In this document: in pieces, positions 8,620 through 17,644 of the stretch
How the letters are laid out: each line of letters opens with the position of its first letter
How positions within the stretch are numbered: position 1 is the stretch's first letter
Assembly: GCA_965277435.1 (NCBI GenBank)
Contig: OZ255821.1
Span: 1,302,001 to 1,366,000, forward strand
Reading direction: 5' to 3'
DNA: 64,000 nt
From: Bog-105 sp965277435
GTDB taxonomy: Bacteria > Acidobacteriota > Terriglobia > Bryobacterales > Bryobacteraceae
Position numbers and translations under genes: made by a program
The notes under the pieces: model-generated
Databases searched by the model: none
What the model was told of the DNA's origin: nothing
What the model saw: the letters and a program-made list of their open reading frames with translations, nothing else

Positions 8620-11424
8620 TTGACAAGTCTCTTACGGTCGTCTCTGTTGCTGGCCGCATTCACACTGTGCGTCCAGGCAGAAATTCCGATCGCGCAAGTG
8701 ATGAAGATTCCGAATACCGGCCAGCAGATTACTCCACTCGCTCCCCGCGGCGCTCGCTTCACGTATCTGAACCCGCATCTGACCGCCTATCCGGACCATG
8801 TGGTGGGCCAGGCCGTGACCGCGATCGCCAGCCCGGATCACAAGACCCTGCTGGTGCTCACGACCGGCGATTACGGCATCTACACAGCGAAAGGCGCGCG
8901 CGACACCGCCGCCTCCACCGATTGGGTCTTCGTCTTCGATATCACCGGTACCGTGCCCGTGCAGAAACAAGCCATCCAGCTACAGAATACGTATAACGGC
9001 ATCGTTTTCGATCCCACTGGCACTGTCTTCTACGTAGCCGGTGGCCGCGACGATAACATGCACATTTTCCATCTGGCTAATGCCGTCTGGACAGAACAGA
9101 CCGATAGTCCAATCGCACTCGACCACGTCAGCCAGGCCGGCGATACTGACCCCGAAGCGGCCGGTATCGCGATCTCGCAGGACGGCTCTAAAATCGTCAT
9201 CACCAATTACGAAAACGATTCGATTTCTATCCTCGCCAAATCCGGCAACAACTGGCGCAAGACCGCTGATTTCGACCTCCGCCCCGGCAAAATTAATGTC
9301 TCCCAATCCGGCCAGCCCGGCGGCGGCTATCCTTTCTGGGTCTCCATTCAAGGCAACGACACTGCCTACGTGTCCTGTATTCGCGACCGCGAGATCGATG
9401 TCCTCAATATCTCCGGAACACCCTCACTCACCAAACGCATCACGCTGAAAGGGCAACCGCTAAAGTCGACTCTTAATGCCTCGCAGAGCGTTTTGTACGT
9501 CGCCGAAGACCAGGCCGATTCGGTCGCCGCCATCAACACCGCAACCGAATCCGTTACCGCCGAAGTCAGCGTCACCGCACCCGCCGGAACGATCGCCTCC
9601 GCCTTCGCCAAACTCTCCGGCAACAACACCAACAGCGTCACCATTAGCCCCGACCAGACCACCCTCTATCTCACCAATGGCAACACCAACAATGTGGCGG
9701 TCGTGAGCATCGCGCAGCTCAGTATAGGCAACGCTGTGCGTGGTCTGATCCCCACCGGCATGTATCCCAACTCGGTAGCCTTCAATGCCGATGGACGCTT
9801 TATGTACGTAGTAAACGGCAAGTCCCCGGCCGGCCCCAATCCGAAGCACTGTCGCGGCGGTGGCGCTCTTCCGGGACTGACCTCGGCCAATTGCAATGCC
9901 TCAAATTCCTACACCTTGCAAGTCACTAAAGCCGGTCTCCAGTTCCTCCCCACGCCGCCCATCACCAGGCTTGCCGCGCTGACCAGCCAGGTCGCGATCA
10001 ATAACCACTACGTAACCACCGAGAGCCCCGCCGCCGCCGCGACCATGAATTTCCTGGCCGGCAAAATCAAGCACATCATCTACATCATTAAAGAAAACCG
10101 CACCTACGATCAGATCTTGGGCGACCTCCCCAAAGGCAACGGCGATCCCACGCTCACCGAATTCCCGCAAAGCGTTACGCCGAATCTTCACCGCCTCGCG
10201 CAGAACTTCGTCACGCTCGACAACTTCTACGACACCTCTGAGGTCAGCTACGACGGCTGGGCCTGGTCGACCGGCTTCATCGCGCCCGACATCATCCTGC
10301 GTCAGGCTCCTGTCAACTATTCATTCCGTGGCGGCGTGGCTTACGAATCGGAAGGCGACAATCGCGGCATCAACCTGGTCTCGCGCACTGGCACCAACGC
10401 CCGCGACCCCGACGTGCTTCCCGGCAAAACCGATGTCGGCGCTCCAGACGGCCCCGCCAATCAGGTCAACACCGGCTACATCTGGGATCAGGCCCTGCGC
10501 GCCGGGCTCACTGTCCGCAACTACGGCTTTTTCGTGGACAACATCGGCAAAGCCGTCGCCTATCCCGGCAACACTCAGACCGTCCAAGTCCATCCGTCCA
10601 ATTTCGCCCTTGCTGGACGGACCGATCTCAATTTCCGCGGCTTCGATCAAACGAACGCCGACCTTTATCTGTTCAAAGAGTGGGAGCGCGAGTTCGATAC
10701 GAAGTATGCAAGCAGCGGCTTTCCCGCCTTAAACCTGCTGCGTTTGCCGCACGACCATACCGGCAAATTCACCTCCGCCCTCTCCGGCGTCAATTCACCG
10801 GAACTGCAAGTGGCCGACAACGATTACGCCGTCGGCTTAGTCGTCGACAAAATTGCTCATAGCGCTTATGCCGGCAACACACTCATCTTTGTCATCGAAG
10901 ACGATGCCCAAAATGGAGGCGATCACGTCGACGCCCACCGTAGCATCGCTTTCATCGCCGGTCCCTACGTGAAGCAAGGCGCGCTCGTCTCCACGCAATA
11001 CAACACCATCAACTTCCTGCGCACGATGGAGCGCGTCCTCGGCTTACCGCCTGCTCACCTGACCGACGCCGTGGCGCAACCAATGGCGGACGCTTTCGAC
11101 ACCACGCAAGCTTCCTGGACCTATCGTGCTGCGCCCTCCGCCATGCTCTACAACACCACTCTGCCCCTTCCCGCAAAGCCTGTCGCCCTGCAGATTCCCA
11201 AGCCGTCCCACGATGCTAAATATTGGGCTCGCCTCACCAGGGGTTTCGATTTTTCCAAAGAGGATCGCCTCGACCCGGAAGCCTTCAACCGCATCCTCTG
11301 GCAAGGCCTCAAGCCGGACGCGATCTACCCCGGCGACGCCAACCTGAGCGAGACCCGCAAAAGCTACAAGCAGGCTCTGCAGAAGCGCAACCGATTTACC
11401 TCGTCGGACCCCGATGGCGAGTAA
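8620..11424 (+). CDS. Secreted beta-propeller / phosphoesterase fusion protein
   Basis: A roughly 934-residue exported protein. TTG at 8620 gives a clean signal peptide (LTSLLRSSLLLAAFTLCVQA); the frame is open further back into ubiE but those residues are not signal-like. The N-terminal half is a YVTN/lactonase-like propeller (repeats such as VVITNYENDSISIL and TLYLTNGNTNNVAVVSI). The C-terminal half begins with IKHIIYIIKENRTYDQILGD, the start of the phosphoesterase (PF04185, phospholipase C/acid phosphatase) domain, with later metal-site segments IFVIEDDAQNGGDHVDAHR. It would act in the periplasm or outside the cell on phosphoesters. It follows ubiE by 28 bases and converges with pgi. Confidence 0.85.
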   Translation: MTSLLRSSLLLAAFTLCVQAEIPIAQVMKIPNTGQQITPLAPRGARFTYLNPHLTAYPDHVVGQAVTAIASPDHKTLLVLTTGDYGIYTAKGARDTAASTDWVFVFDITGTVPVQKQAIQLQNTYNGIVFDPTGTVFYVAGGRDDNMHIFHLANAVWTEQTDSPIALDHVSQAGDTDPEAAGIAISQDGSKIVITNYENDSISILAKSGNNWRKTADFDLRPGKINVSQSGQPGGGYPFWVSIQGNDTAYVSCIRDREIDVLNISGTPSLTKRITLKGQPLKSTLNASQSVLYVAEDQADSVAAINTATESVTAEVSVTAPAGTIASAFAKLSGNNTNSVTISPDQTTLYLTNGNTNNVAVVSIAQLSIGNAVRGLIPTGMYPNSVAFNADGRFMYVVNGKSPAGPNPKHCRGGGALPGLTSANCNASNSYTLQVTKAGLQFLPTPPITRLAALTSQVAINNHYVTTESPAAAATMNFLAGKIKHIIYIIKENRTYDQILGDLPKGNGDPTLTEFPQSVTPNLHRLAQNFVTLDNFYDTSEVSYDGWAWSTGFIAPDIILRQAPVNYSFRGGVAYESEGDNRGINLVSRTGTNARDPDVLPGKTDVGAPDGPANQVNTGYIWDQALRAGLTVRNYGFFVDNIGKAVAYPGNTQTVQVHPSNFALAGRTDLNFRGFDQTNADLYLFKEWEREFDTKYASSGFPALNLLRLPHDHTGKFTSALSGVNSPELQVADNDYAVGLVVDKIAHSAYAGNTLIFVIEDDAQNGGDHVDAHRSIAFIAGPYVKQGALVSTQYNTINFLRTMERVLGLPPAHLTDAVAQPMADAFDTTQASWTYRAAPSAMLYNTTLPLPAKPVALQIPKPSHDAKYWARLTRGFDFSKEDRLDPEAFNRILWQGLKPDAIYPGDANLSETRKSYKQALQKRNRFTSSDPDGE

Positions 11425-11434
11425 GTTGTATTCG

Positions 11435-13099
11435 TCAAGCAGTCGTCCTGTGTTTTCTGTAGCGTCGAATTAAATTATTCGTTGAACTATCGTGCTCAAG
11501 CTTCGGCTCGTCCTTGCTTTCGAGTTCGGGGATGATGCGCTTTGCCAGCACTTTACCTAATTCGACGCCCCACTGGTCGAACGAGTCGATACCCCAGACT
11601 GTGCCCTGCGTGAAAACGGAATGCTCGTAAAGTGCAACCAGCCTGCCTAGTATCTCGGGCGTGAGCCGCTCTGCGAAAAGCGTGTTCGACGGCCTGTTGC
11701 CTTCAAAAACCCGGTGCGGCACCAGCCAGTCGGGAGTGCCTTCCGCCTTGACCTGCTCGCTAGTCTTCCCGAAGGCCAGCGCTTCGGTTTGTGCAAAGAC
11801 ATTCGCCAGCAGCATGTCGTGATGTGCGCCCAGCGGGTTCAGAGCGTGCGCAAACGCAATGAAGTCGCACGGAATCAGCCTGGTTCCCTGGTGAATGAGT
11901 TGATAGAAAGAATGCTGGCCGTTCGTTCCCGGCTCACCCCAATAAATCGGGCCGGTCTGATACGTAACCTCGGTCCCGTTCAACGTCACATGCTTACCGT
12001 TGCTCTCCATCGTCAACTGCTGCAGGTAGGCTGGAAATCGCTTTAAATATTGTTCATAAGGAAGCACCGCAACCGTTTCCGCGTGAAAGAAATCGCTGTA
12101 CCAGACTCCTAAAAGGCCCATCAGCACCGGCAGATTGCGCTCGAACGGAGTCGTACGGAAATGTTCATCCATTTCGTGAAAGCCGGCCAATAGAGACCGG
12201 AAGTTTTCAGGACCAATGGCAAGCATCGTGGACAGGCCAATTGCCGAGTCCATCGAATAACGTCCGCCCACCCAATCCCAAAACTCGAACATATTTGCCG
12301 TATCGATTCCGAACTTCGACACTTCCTCACTGTTCGTCGAGACAGCAACAAAATGCTTGGCAACAGACTTTTCATCTCCACCCAGGCCTTTCAGCGACCA
12401 GTCGCGCGCCGTGTGAGCATTCGTCATCGTCTCGAGCGTAGTAAAGGTTTTCGAAGAGACGATGAACAGGGTTTCTGAGGGATCGAGATCGCGCACCGCT
12501 TCCGCGAAGTCGTCGCTGTCCACGTTCGACACAAAGCGAAACGTCATCTCGCGAATGCTGTAGTATTTGAGTGCCTCATAAGCCATCACCGGCCCAAGGT
12601 CGGAGCCGCCGATTCCAATATTGACAACGTTGCGAATACGCTTACCTGTATGGCCCTTCCACTCTCCAGACCGCACACGGTCCGAGAACGCGGCCATCTT
12701 GTCTAACACCTCGTGTACGTCCGGCACCACGTCATGACCATCAACCACAATCGACGTTCCACGCGGCGCACGCAGCGCCACATGCAGCACGGCCCGATTC
12801 TCCGTGGTGTTGATCTTGTCACCGCGGAACATGGCGTCAATCCGCTCTCGCAAACCCGACTCCTCCGCAAGTTGAAGCAGGAGTCTTACTGTCTGGTCAG
12901 TAATGCGATTCTTCGAGTAGTCGAGATAAATTCCCGCCGCCTCCGCCGTCATTTTTTGGCCACGCTCCGCGTCGTCGGCGAAGAGCTGCCCGAGATGCAT
13001 CTCGCTGACTTGTTTGAAATGATCTCCGAGCGCCTTCCATGCCGGGCGTTCGGTGAGCGGGCGATTCATTACGGTCTTTGTTGCGGTCTCCATATCCAT
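11435..13099 (-). CDS. pgi: Glucose-6-phosphate isomerase
   Basis: A 554-residue isomerase of glycolysis and gluconeogenesis. The family signatures VNIGIGGSDLGPVMAYEAL, LFIVSSKTFTTLETMTNA, the catalytic-region ESNGKHV and the C-terminal SFDQWGVELGKVLA are present, as is GEPGTNGQHSFYQLIHQG. The start region offers two ATGs two codons apart (13099 and 13093), preceded by AAGGA. It converges with the propeller/phosphoesterase gene with about 10 bases between the stops. Confidence 0.97.
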   Translation of the reverse strand: MDMETATKTVMNRPLTERPAWKALGDHFKQVSEMHLGQLFADDAERGQKMTAEAAGIYLDYSKNRITDQTVRLLLQLAEESGLRERIDAMFRGDKINTTENRAVLHVALRAPRGTSIVVDGHDVVPDVHEVLDKMAAFSDRVRSGEWKGHTGKRIRNVVNIGIGGSDLGPVMAYEALKYYSIREMTFRFVSNVDSDDFAEAVRDLDPSETLFIVSSKTFTTLETMTNAHTARDWSLKGLGGDEKSVAKHFVAVSTNSEEVSKFGIDTANMFEFWDWVGGRYSMDSAIGLSTMLAIGPENFRSLLAGFHEMDEHFRTTPFERNLPVLMGLLGVWYSDFFHAETVAVLPYEQYLKRFPAYLQQLTMESNGKHVTLNGTEVTYQTGPIYWGEPGTNGQHSFYQLIHQGTRLIPCDFIAFAHALNPLGAHHDMLLANVFAQTEALAFGKTSEQVKAEGTPDWLVPHRVFEGNRPSNTLFAERLTPEILGRLVALYEHSVFTQGTVWGIDSFDQWGVELGKVLAKRIIPELESKDEPKLEHDSSTNNLIRRYRKHRTTA

Positions 13100-13199
13100 C
13101 CTTCTTTGGGCTTTTTAGGAACGAGCTTCGAACGCGTGCTCCCGTCGCCCTCAGCATAGCGCTGCCACAGGCGAAATCCTCCGACGGCCGGCACATTCA

Positions 13200-14219
13200 T
13201 CACGATACACACTCGGCTCGACTAGCCTTGCCGGACGTTGTTGCCAGTGGGATTCTGAACTGATATTTGTTAATGCGAAAGCTGGCTATCTTGGACTCAA
13301 GCGTCTGTCGTGGAATGTTTAGCAGTGCGGCGGCCCCTGAAGGCCCCGAAACGCGGCCTTCGCAAGCCTCTAATGCCGCTTCGATCATCTCTTTCTCGCG
13401 TTCCGTAAGCGCCGCCAGAGAGTCCATCGGCTTCGCTAAACGAACCGGCGTCCGCTTCAGCCGGCTTTCCTCCACCGAAAAAGTATCGCCATCGCAAAGA
13501 ATCAAGGCCCGTTCCACCACGTTCTGTAACTCACGAATGTTACCGGGCCAGTCATAGGCTTTGAGTAACTCCAACGTGTTCTTTCCAATGTGCCGAATCG
13601 ACTGACCTGTTTTACTCGCGTACCTTTCAATGAAATACTCGGCCAGGATCGTGATATCCACTCTTCGTTCACGAAGCGACGGCACCTCAATGGGAAAAAC
13701 ATTCAATCGGTAGAAAAGATCCTCACGAAAAGTTCCAGCGGAAACCGCCGAACATAGATTCCGATGCGTTGCCGCCACAATCCGTACATCCACGGAAATG
13801 GCTCGATTGCTCCCCACCCGCTCGATTTCCCGCTCTTGCAGCACCCGCAATAACGCAATCTGAGTCTCGGCCGGAAGGTCGCCGACTTCATCCAGAAAAA
13901 GCGTCCCGCCATCCGCCGCTTCGAACCGTCCAATACGTCTTTCAAGCGCTCCTGTAAACGAACCCTTCTCATGCCCAAAAAGTTCAGAGGCAATCAGCGA
14001 TTGAGGGATTGCCGCGCAGTTCACGCGGATGAAAGGTTTGTCTGCGCGTTTTGACCGGCGGTGAACCGCTCGCGCCAGCAGTTCCTTCCCAGTGCCGGTT
14101 TCACCCAAAATGAGCACCGTGGCATCGGACTGGGCCACCCTGGCTACTTGCTTCAATACCTGTTTTATCGGTCCAGAAATTCCTACGATCTCTTCGAACC
14201 CTACGATCTCATCGAACAT
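13200..14219 (-). CDS. Sigma54-interacting transcriptional activator without sensor domain
   Basis: A 339-residue AAA+ activator of sigma54 promoters with a Fis-type helix-turn-helix. Walker A is ILGETGTGKELLARAV, the sigma54-contact loop reads GSFTGA (canonical GAFTGA, one substitution), Walker B is GGTLFLDEVGDLP, and the R-finger region DLFYRLNVFPIEVPSLRER follows. The C-terminal segment GAAALLNIPRQTLESKI is the Fis-like DNA-binding helix pair. There is no receiver, PAS or GAF domain in front; the protein begins directly at the AAA+ module, so activity may be constitutive or controlled by a partner. The adjacent upstream gene encodes a sigma-like small protein. Confidence 0.9.
   Translation of the reverse strand: MFDEIVGFEEIVGISGPIKQVLKQVARVAQSDATVLILGETGTGKELLARAVHRRSKRADKPFIRVNCAAIPQSLIASELFGHEKGSFTGALERRIGRFEAADGGTLFLDEVGDLPAETQIALLRVLQEREIERVGSNRAISVDVRIVAATHRNLCSAVSAGTFREDLFYRLNVFPIEVPSLRERRVDITILAEYFIERYASKTGQSIRHIGKNTLELLKAYDWPGNIRELQNVVERALILCDGDTFSVEESRLKRTPVRLAKPMDSLAALTEREKEMIEAALEACEGRVSGPSGAAALLNIPRQTLESKIASFRINKYQFRIPLATTSGKASRAECVS
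14182..14217. repeat. 18-bp tandem duplication in the activator start region
   Basis: Two 18-bp units (14182-14199 and 14200-14217) differ at one base and encode FDEIVG-FEEIVG directly after the start codon of the sigma54 activator. It keeps the reading frame. Confidence 0.8.
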
Positions 14220-14330
14220 GTGTGTGCGCTCGTCGCGCCTGGGAACAGCCCGAAATCAGGAATCGCTCCGATTTGTGCGACTCCTGAAGATCATTCTTGC
14301 CCGTCTCGAATTCCAGGTACTCGTTACAAT

Positions 14331-14750
14331 TCATTTCTCTGCCCATCCGATCGCCAGCCACTGCATGGCCGTCAATGTCCTCGCGGCAAATTGGTGTTGT
14401 TCCAAGTGGAGCAATCGGGCACAGAGTTCCGACGGCAGGCCAAGTAGAACTCGAAGCACGAAACAACTCCGAAGGCAACTGCTCATGCCCAGAACATTTC
14501 TCAATTCGGTCGGCAGATTCGGCCAACCCCCGTCGAAATCCCTGGGCGTCTGTTCAATGCAATCCCAAACGTAAGGAATGGAGATCTCGAGCGTCTCGTA
14601 TAGAAGCGATTCTGCATTTAGATCCTCGGGATCTAGTGACTCAATGGCTTCAATAGCCACACGTTCCGCCGAATTCATGTCGCCGGTGAGTAGCAGCGCC
14701 ACGTTGAAAGCACTGCAGACAGCGGCCGATAGCTCAAACTCAACAGGCAT
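14331..14750 (-). CDS. Small sigma-factor-like protein of unknown function
   Basis: A 139-residue protein. Its N-terminal half (AVCSAFNVALLLTGDMNSAE) resembles the region-2 pattern of ECF sigma factors in which a gene family of acidobacteria handles queue-like 'LLTGD...AE' motifs, and the C-terminal half (LRSCFVLRVLLGLPSELCAR) resembles the helix pair of region 4 (FVLR...G...E.A..L). There is no clear DNA-recognition helix, so it may be a degenerate sigma or an anti-activator rather than a functional sigma factor. It lies directly upstream of the sigma54 activator on the same strand with about 110 bases between. Function is inferred only from this weak resemblance. Confidence 0.6.
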   Translation of the reverse strand: MPVEFELSAAVCSAFNVALLLTGDMNSAERVAIEAIESLDPEDLNAESLLYETLEISIPYVWDCIEQTPRDFDGGWPNLPTELRNVLGMSSCLRSCFVLRVLLGLPSELCARLLHLEQHQFAARTLTAMQWLAIGWAEK

Positions 14751-14910
14751 ATATGTACCTTTCTTGCTTGTTTGATTTCGCTGTCACGAAAGCTGGCTTG
14801 CGCCCGAGTTCGTTTCAGCTCTCGCCACATTTGTTGAGCAATGCACCAACGTTGTGCCTGCTGTTACCTGTCTTGCGGTTTCTCCGCAGAACTCGGTCTT
14901 CAGGAGAGTG

Positions 14911-15627
14911 CTACGTGAAACTAATCTCGCCAATATCAATCGCCACCAGAAGCGGTTCCTTCACAATCTGGTAGTCGCCTTCATACGCATACACTCGGCG
15001 CTTCGTCGGCAATTTGACGCCATCCACGTCGCGATATTCCGAGGCGTAATTCAGCCCCGTTGCTCCTCCCAGTATGTCTACCGTGTAATCGTGCCGTCGC
15101 AGCAAACCATCCGGTCCGAAGCAGGAGATCTGTTCGCGCGTATGGCTTTTCACGTAGTCTGGAAAAGTGACTTTGAGACGTCTCCAGGTTTCTCCGTCTA
15201 CCTGGATTGATGAAATCTCCTCCGTCTCGAATCCTTCATAAGTGTAAAGAAACGGAGTGGTGAGATAGGTCCACAAAGCTTCGCCGCAGAAGTAGGCGAC
15301 ATGGATGTCATCCCAAGGCGTCTCCCTCTGCTGACCTTCGAACGACTTCTCCGGGTTGTCGCGGCATGCGATGAGCGTTCCGTCAACCTTCTCCATCACG
15401 ATGCGGTCCGGTTCGAAAAGCGACCGTTTGTCTTGGCCCGGAAAATCCGTGACCAGATGCTCTTGCTTCGTATCCGCCGTCAGGATGACGTTCTTCAGAA
15501 CGTCACCCTTCCCTTTTACATACCAAATGGCACCGGTAATCGACGCGGCCACTTTCATCGACTTCAGTTTGTTCCAACCTTTCAGACCGCCGTGAGCCTG
15601 AACAGCCAAATCCAATAAGTCGCTCAT
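14911..15627 (-). CDS. Conserved hypothetical protein, possible lipoprotein-sorting-like fold
   Basis: A 238-residue protein starting at the ATG of MSDLLDLAVQAHGGLKGW. The opening 'AhGGl..w..l' phrase and the alternating beta pattern (VAASITGAIWYVKGKG, HLVTDFPGQDKRSLF) are seen in many acidobacterial and actinobacterial proteins of unknown role that resemble LolA-type beta sheets, but there is no signal peptide here. It starts four bases before the end of the upstream alpha/beta hydrolase (stop at 15629), so the two are one operon. No catalytic residues recognised. Confidence 0.7.
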   Translation of the reverse strand: MSDLLDLAVQAHGGLKGWNKLKSMKVAASITGAIWYVKGKGDVLKNVILTADTKQEHLVTDFPGQDKRSLFEPDRIVMEKVDGTLIACRDNPEKSFEGQQRETPWDDIHVAYFCGEALWTYLTTPFLYTYEGFETEEISSIQVDGETWRRLKVTFPDYVKSHTREQISCFGPDGLLRRHDYTVDILGGATGLNYASEYRDVDGVKLPTKRRVYAYEGDYQIVKEPLLVAIDIGEISFT

Positions 15628-15628
15628 G

Positions 15629-16324
15629 TTACTGCTCAAGGGAAGACGCCGCCAGACCAATGACGTCTGCGACCTCCTGAGGGTGCGAAACGAAGGAAGC
15701 GTGGCTCGCGGCGACCGATTGCACTGTGGCGCCCATCCGCTTGGCCATGAACTCCTGCGCCGGTGGTGGAATCATTTTGTCGTCCGTCGACACCAGGTAC
15801 CAGGAGGGAATCGTCTTCCAGGCTGGCGCACCTTCCTTGCCAGTAAAGCTCGCGACGCTCAACGGCTTCTGGACTGCCGCCATCAATGCGGCTTCGCTCT
15901 GGCTGGCATCGGCGGCAAAAGCCTTCTGGAAACCTTCGCGGTTAATCCAGAGAAAGCCGTTCTTGTCGGGCCAAATTGCTGCCGAGCCAGGCGAAGGCGC
16001 TCCTTGCTTGCTGAGTCCATCCAGACTCTCACCTTCGTCAAGGCCGAATGCTGTGATGTAAACGAGAGCCTTCACCTCGGGAGTCTCGGTGGCTGCCCCC
16101 GTGATCACGGCGCCTCCGTAGGAGTGCCCAACCAGAACCGTAGGTCCGGTCTGCATCCCAAGGAGACGACGCGTCACCGCGATGTCGTCCGCCAGCGAAG
16201 TCAACGGGATCTGTGCCGCTGTCACATCAAACCCCTTCGCCTGCAGCAACGGAATCACTTTGCTCCAGCATGAGCCGTCAGCCCAGGCGCCATGCACCAA
16301 CATTACGTTTGTCTTTTGTTCCAT
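15629..16324 (-). CDS. Alpha/beta hydrolase
   Basis: A 231-residue soluble hydrolase. The oxyanion region VMLVHGAWADGSCW, the nucleophile elbow VGHSYGGAV, the acid in STDDKMIPP and the His in ASHASFVSHP make up a full triad. It belongs to the esterase/salicylate-esterase-like group (EstC and plant MeSA esterase relatives) by overall pattern. ATG at 16324 is preferred over the upstream TTG because GGAG lies six bases before it. First gene of a two-gene unit with the hypothetical protein downstream. Confidence 0.85.
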   Translation of the reverse strand: MEQKTNVMLVHGAWADGSCWSKVIPLLQAKGFDVTAAQIPLTSLADDIAVTRRLLGMQTGPTVLVGHSYGGAVITGAATETPEVKALVYITAFGLDEGESLDGLSKQGAPSPGSAAIWPDKNGFLWINREGFQKAFAADASQSEAALMAAVQKPLSVASFTGKEGAPAWKTIPSWYLVSTDDKMIPPPAQEFMAKRMGATVQSVAASHASFVSHPQEVADVIGLAASSLEQ

Positions 16325-16373
16325 GTTTGTCTCCAATTCGTGTTTGTTTATTTTTCAAATCAGGTCAAGTCAA

Positions 16374-16465
16374 AAGCAAGCACAGGCCGCGATGCCGCGC
16401 CTCCAAACGAAAGAGCAACTTCAGCGGACTTGGGCGCGAATCGCGAGTCCGTTGTGCGCGCGAGT
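16374..16465. repeat. Dispersed repeat family 1, copy A (intergenic)
   Basis: A 92-bp GC-rich segment between the ene-reductase stop and the alpha/beta hydrolase start. It aligns without gaps and with seven mismatches (about 92 percent identity) to 49431-49522, which lies inside the GH95 gene. Sequence similarity stops sharply on both sides. Confidence 0.9.
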
Positions 16466-16484
16466 TCATTAAGGCGAGCCGAAA

Positions 16485-17618
16485 TCAGGCCGCAGCCTGC
16501 TCGCCGTAAAACGGGTAATCCGTGTAGCCTCGTGAATCGAACGTGTAAAACGTGTTGCGGTCGTATTGGTTGAGCGGGAGCCCCAATGCCAAGCGCTTCG
16601 GCAGATCCGGGTTCGCCAGAAAATAACGTCCGAAGGCGACCAGATCGGCATCGCCTTTTTCCACAAACGCCTCGGCAGTATCGGGTTCGAAACCGCCCGC
16701 CGCGATGATCTTGCCCCTGAAGACGTTTCGCAGTCGTTCGCTGGCAACCGGCGTCTCACCTTCCGCGATCAGTTCGTTCCCTCTCACCCGCGGTTCGATG
16801 ATGTGAAGATAGGCGAGTCCAAACCGGTTCAATTGTTCCGCAACGTAATCAAACAGCGCCTCCGGATTGCTGTCCGACATCGCGTTAAAAGTTCCGCCAG
16901 GCCCGATCCGTACGGCAACACGCTGGCCTCCCCACACCGATGCCATTGCTTCCACCACTTCCAGCAGAAAACGGGACCGGTTCTCAATGGAGCCGCCATA
17001 AGCGTCGTTGCGCTTGTTGCTGCCGTCCTGTAGAAACTGATCGGGCAAATAGCCATTCGCAGCGTGAAGTTCCACTCCGTCAAAACCCGCTGCTTTTGCC
17101 CGCTCGGCAGCTTTTCGATACTCCTCGATGATTCCTCGAATCTCTTCGATTTCGAGCGCCCGGTGCGGCGATGGATGCACCCAACCATCTGGCCCGGAAA
17201 CGCTGGCCCGCGAATCTAGCCAGTAGTGCGGATCGACCGATGGCGCCACCGGCGCCGCGCCGCCGGTCATAACAACATTCGACGCCCGGCCCACATGCCA
17301 GAGCTGCGATAGCATCTGGCCGCCTTTCGCATGAACCGCCTCTACTATCTTTTTCCAGCCGCCCACTTGTTCGTCTGAATACAGTCCAGGCGCTCCAAAC
17401 CATCCGTGACCGGTAACCGAAATTGCGGTGGCCTCAGAGATAATCAGGCCGCCTTCCGACGCTCGCTGGCGGTAATACTCAACCATCAGGTCGCCGGGAA
17501 AGTCGCCAGGTTGTTCCGACCGCCCACGGGTAAGCGGCGCCATCACCACCCGATGCTGCAGACCGATCGCGCCGATTTGTACCGGCGAAAAAAGTTTACG
17601 ATTCGTATTTTGAGTCAT
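16485..17618 (-). CDS. Old yellow enzyme family alkene reductase
   Basis: A 377-residue FMN-dependent ene-reductase of the NemA/OYE type, reducing activated C=C bonds such as alpha,beta-unsaturated carbonyls or nitroesters. Marks are the opening LFSPVQIGAIGLQHRVVMAPLTRGR, the catalytic-site GVELHAANGYLPDQFL, the substrate-site YGGSIENRSRFLLEVV, and the phosphate-binding FVEKGDADLVAFGRYFLANP. Length is normal and the gene looks intact. It sits in a leftward run with SnoaL-like and epoxide-hydrolase-like genes, which suggests a role in detoxification or small-molecule turnover (inference). Confidence 0.93.
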   Translation of the reverse strand: MTQNTNRKLFSPVQIGAIGLQHRVVMAPLTRGRSEQPGDFPGDLMVEYYRQRASEGGLIISEATAISVTGHGWFGAPGLYSDEQVGGWKKIVEAVHAKGGQMLSQLWHVGRASNVVMTGGAAPVAPSVDPHYWLDSRASVSGPDGWVHPSPHRALEIEEIRGIIEEYRKAAERAKAAGFDGVELHAANGYLPDQFLQDGSNKRNDAYGGSIENRSRFLLEVVEAMASVWGGQRVAVRIGPGGTFNAMSDSNPEALFDYVAEQLNRFGLAYLHIIEPRVRGNELIAEGETPVASERLRNVFRGKIIAAGGFEPDTAEAFVEKGDADLVAFGRYFLANPDLPKRLALGLPLNQYDRNTFYTFDSRGYTDYPFYGEQAAA

Positions 17619-17644
17619 CTCGCTTTACTCTCCTTTGAGATCGT

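Noticed and set aside
9460..9849. Gly-rich minus-strand frame
   Set aside because: Antisense shadow of the beta-propeller repeats.
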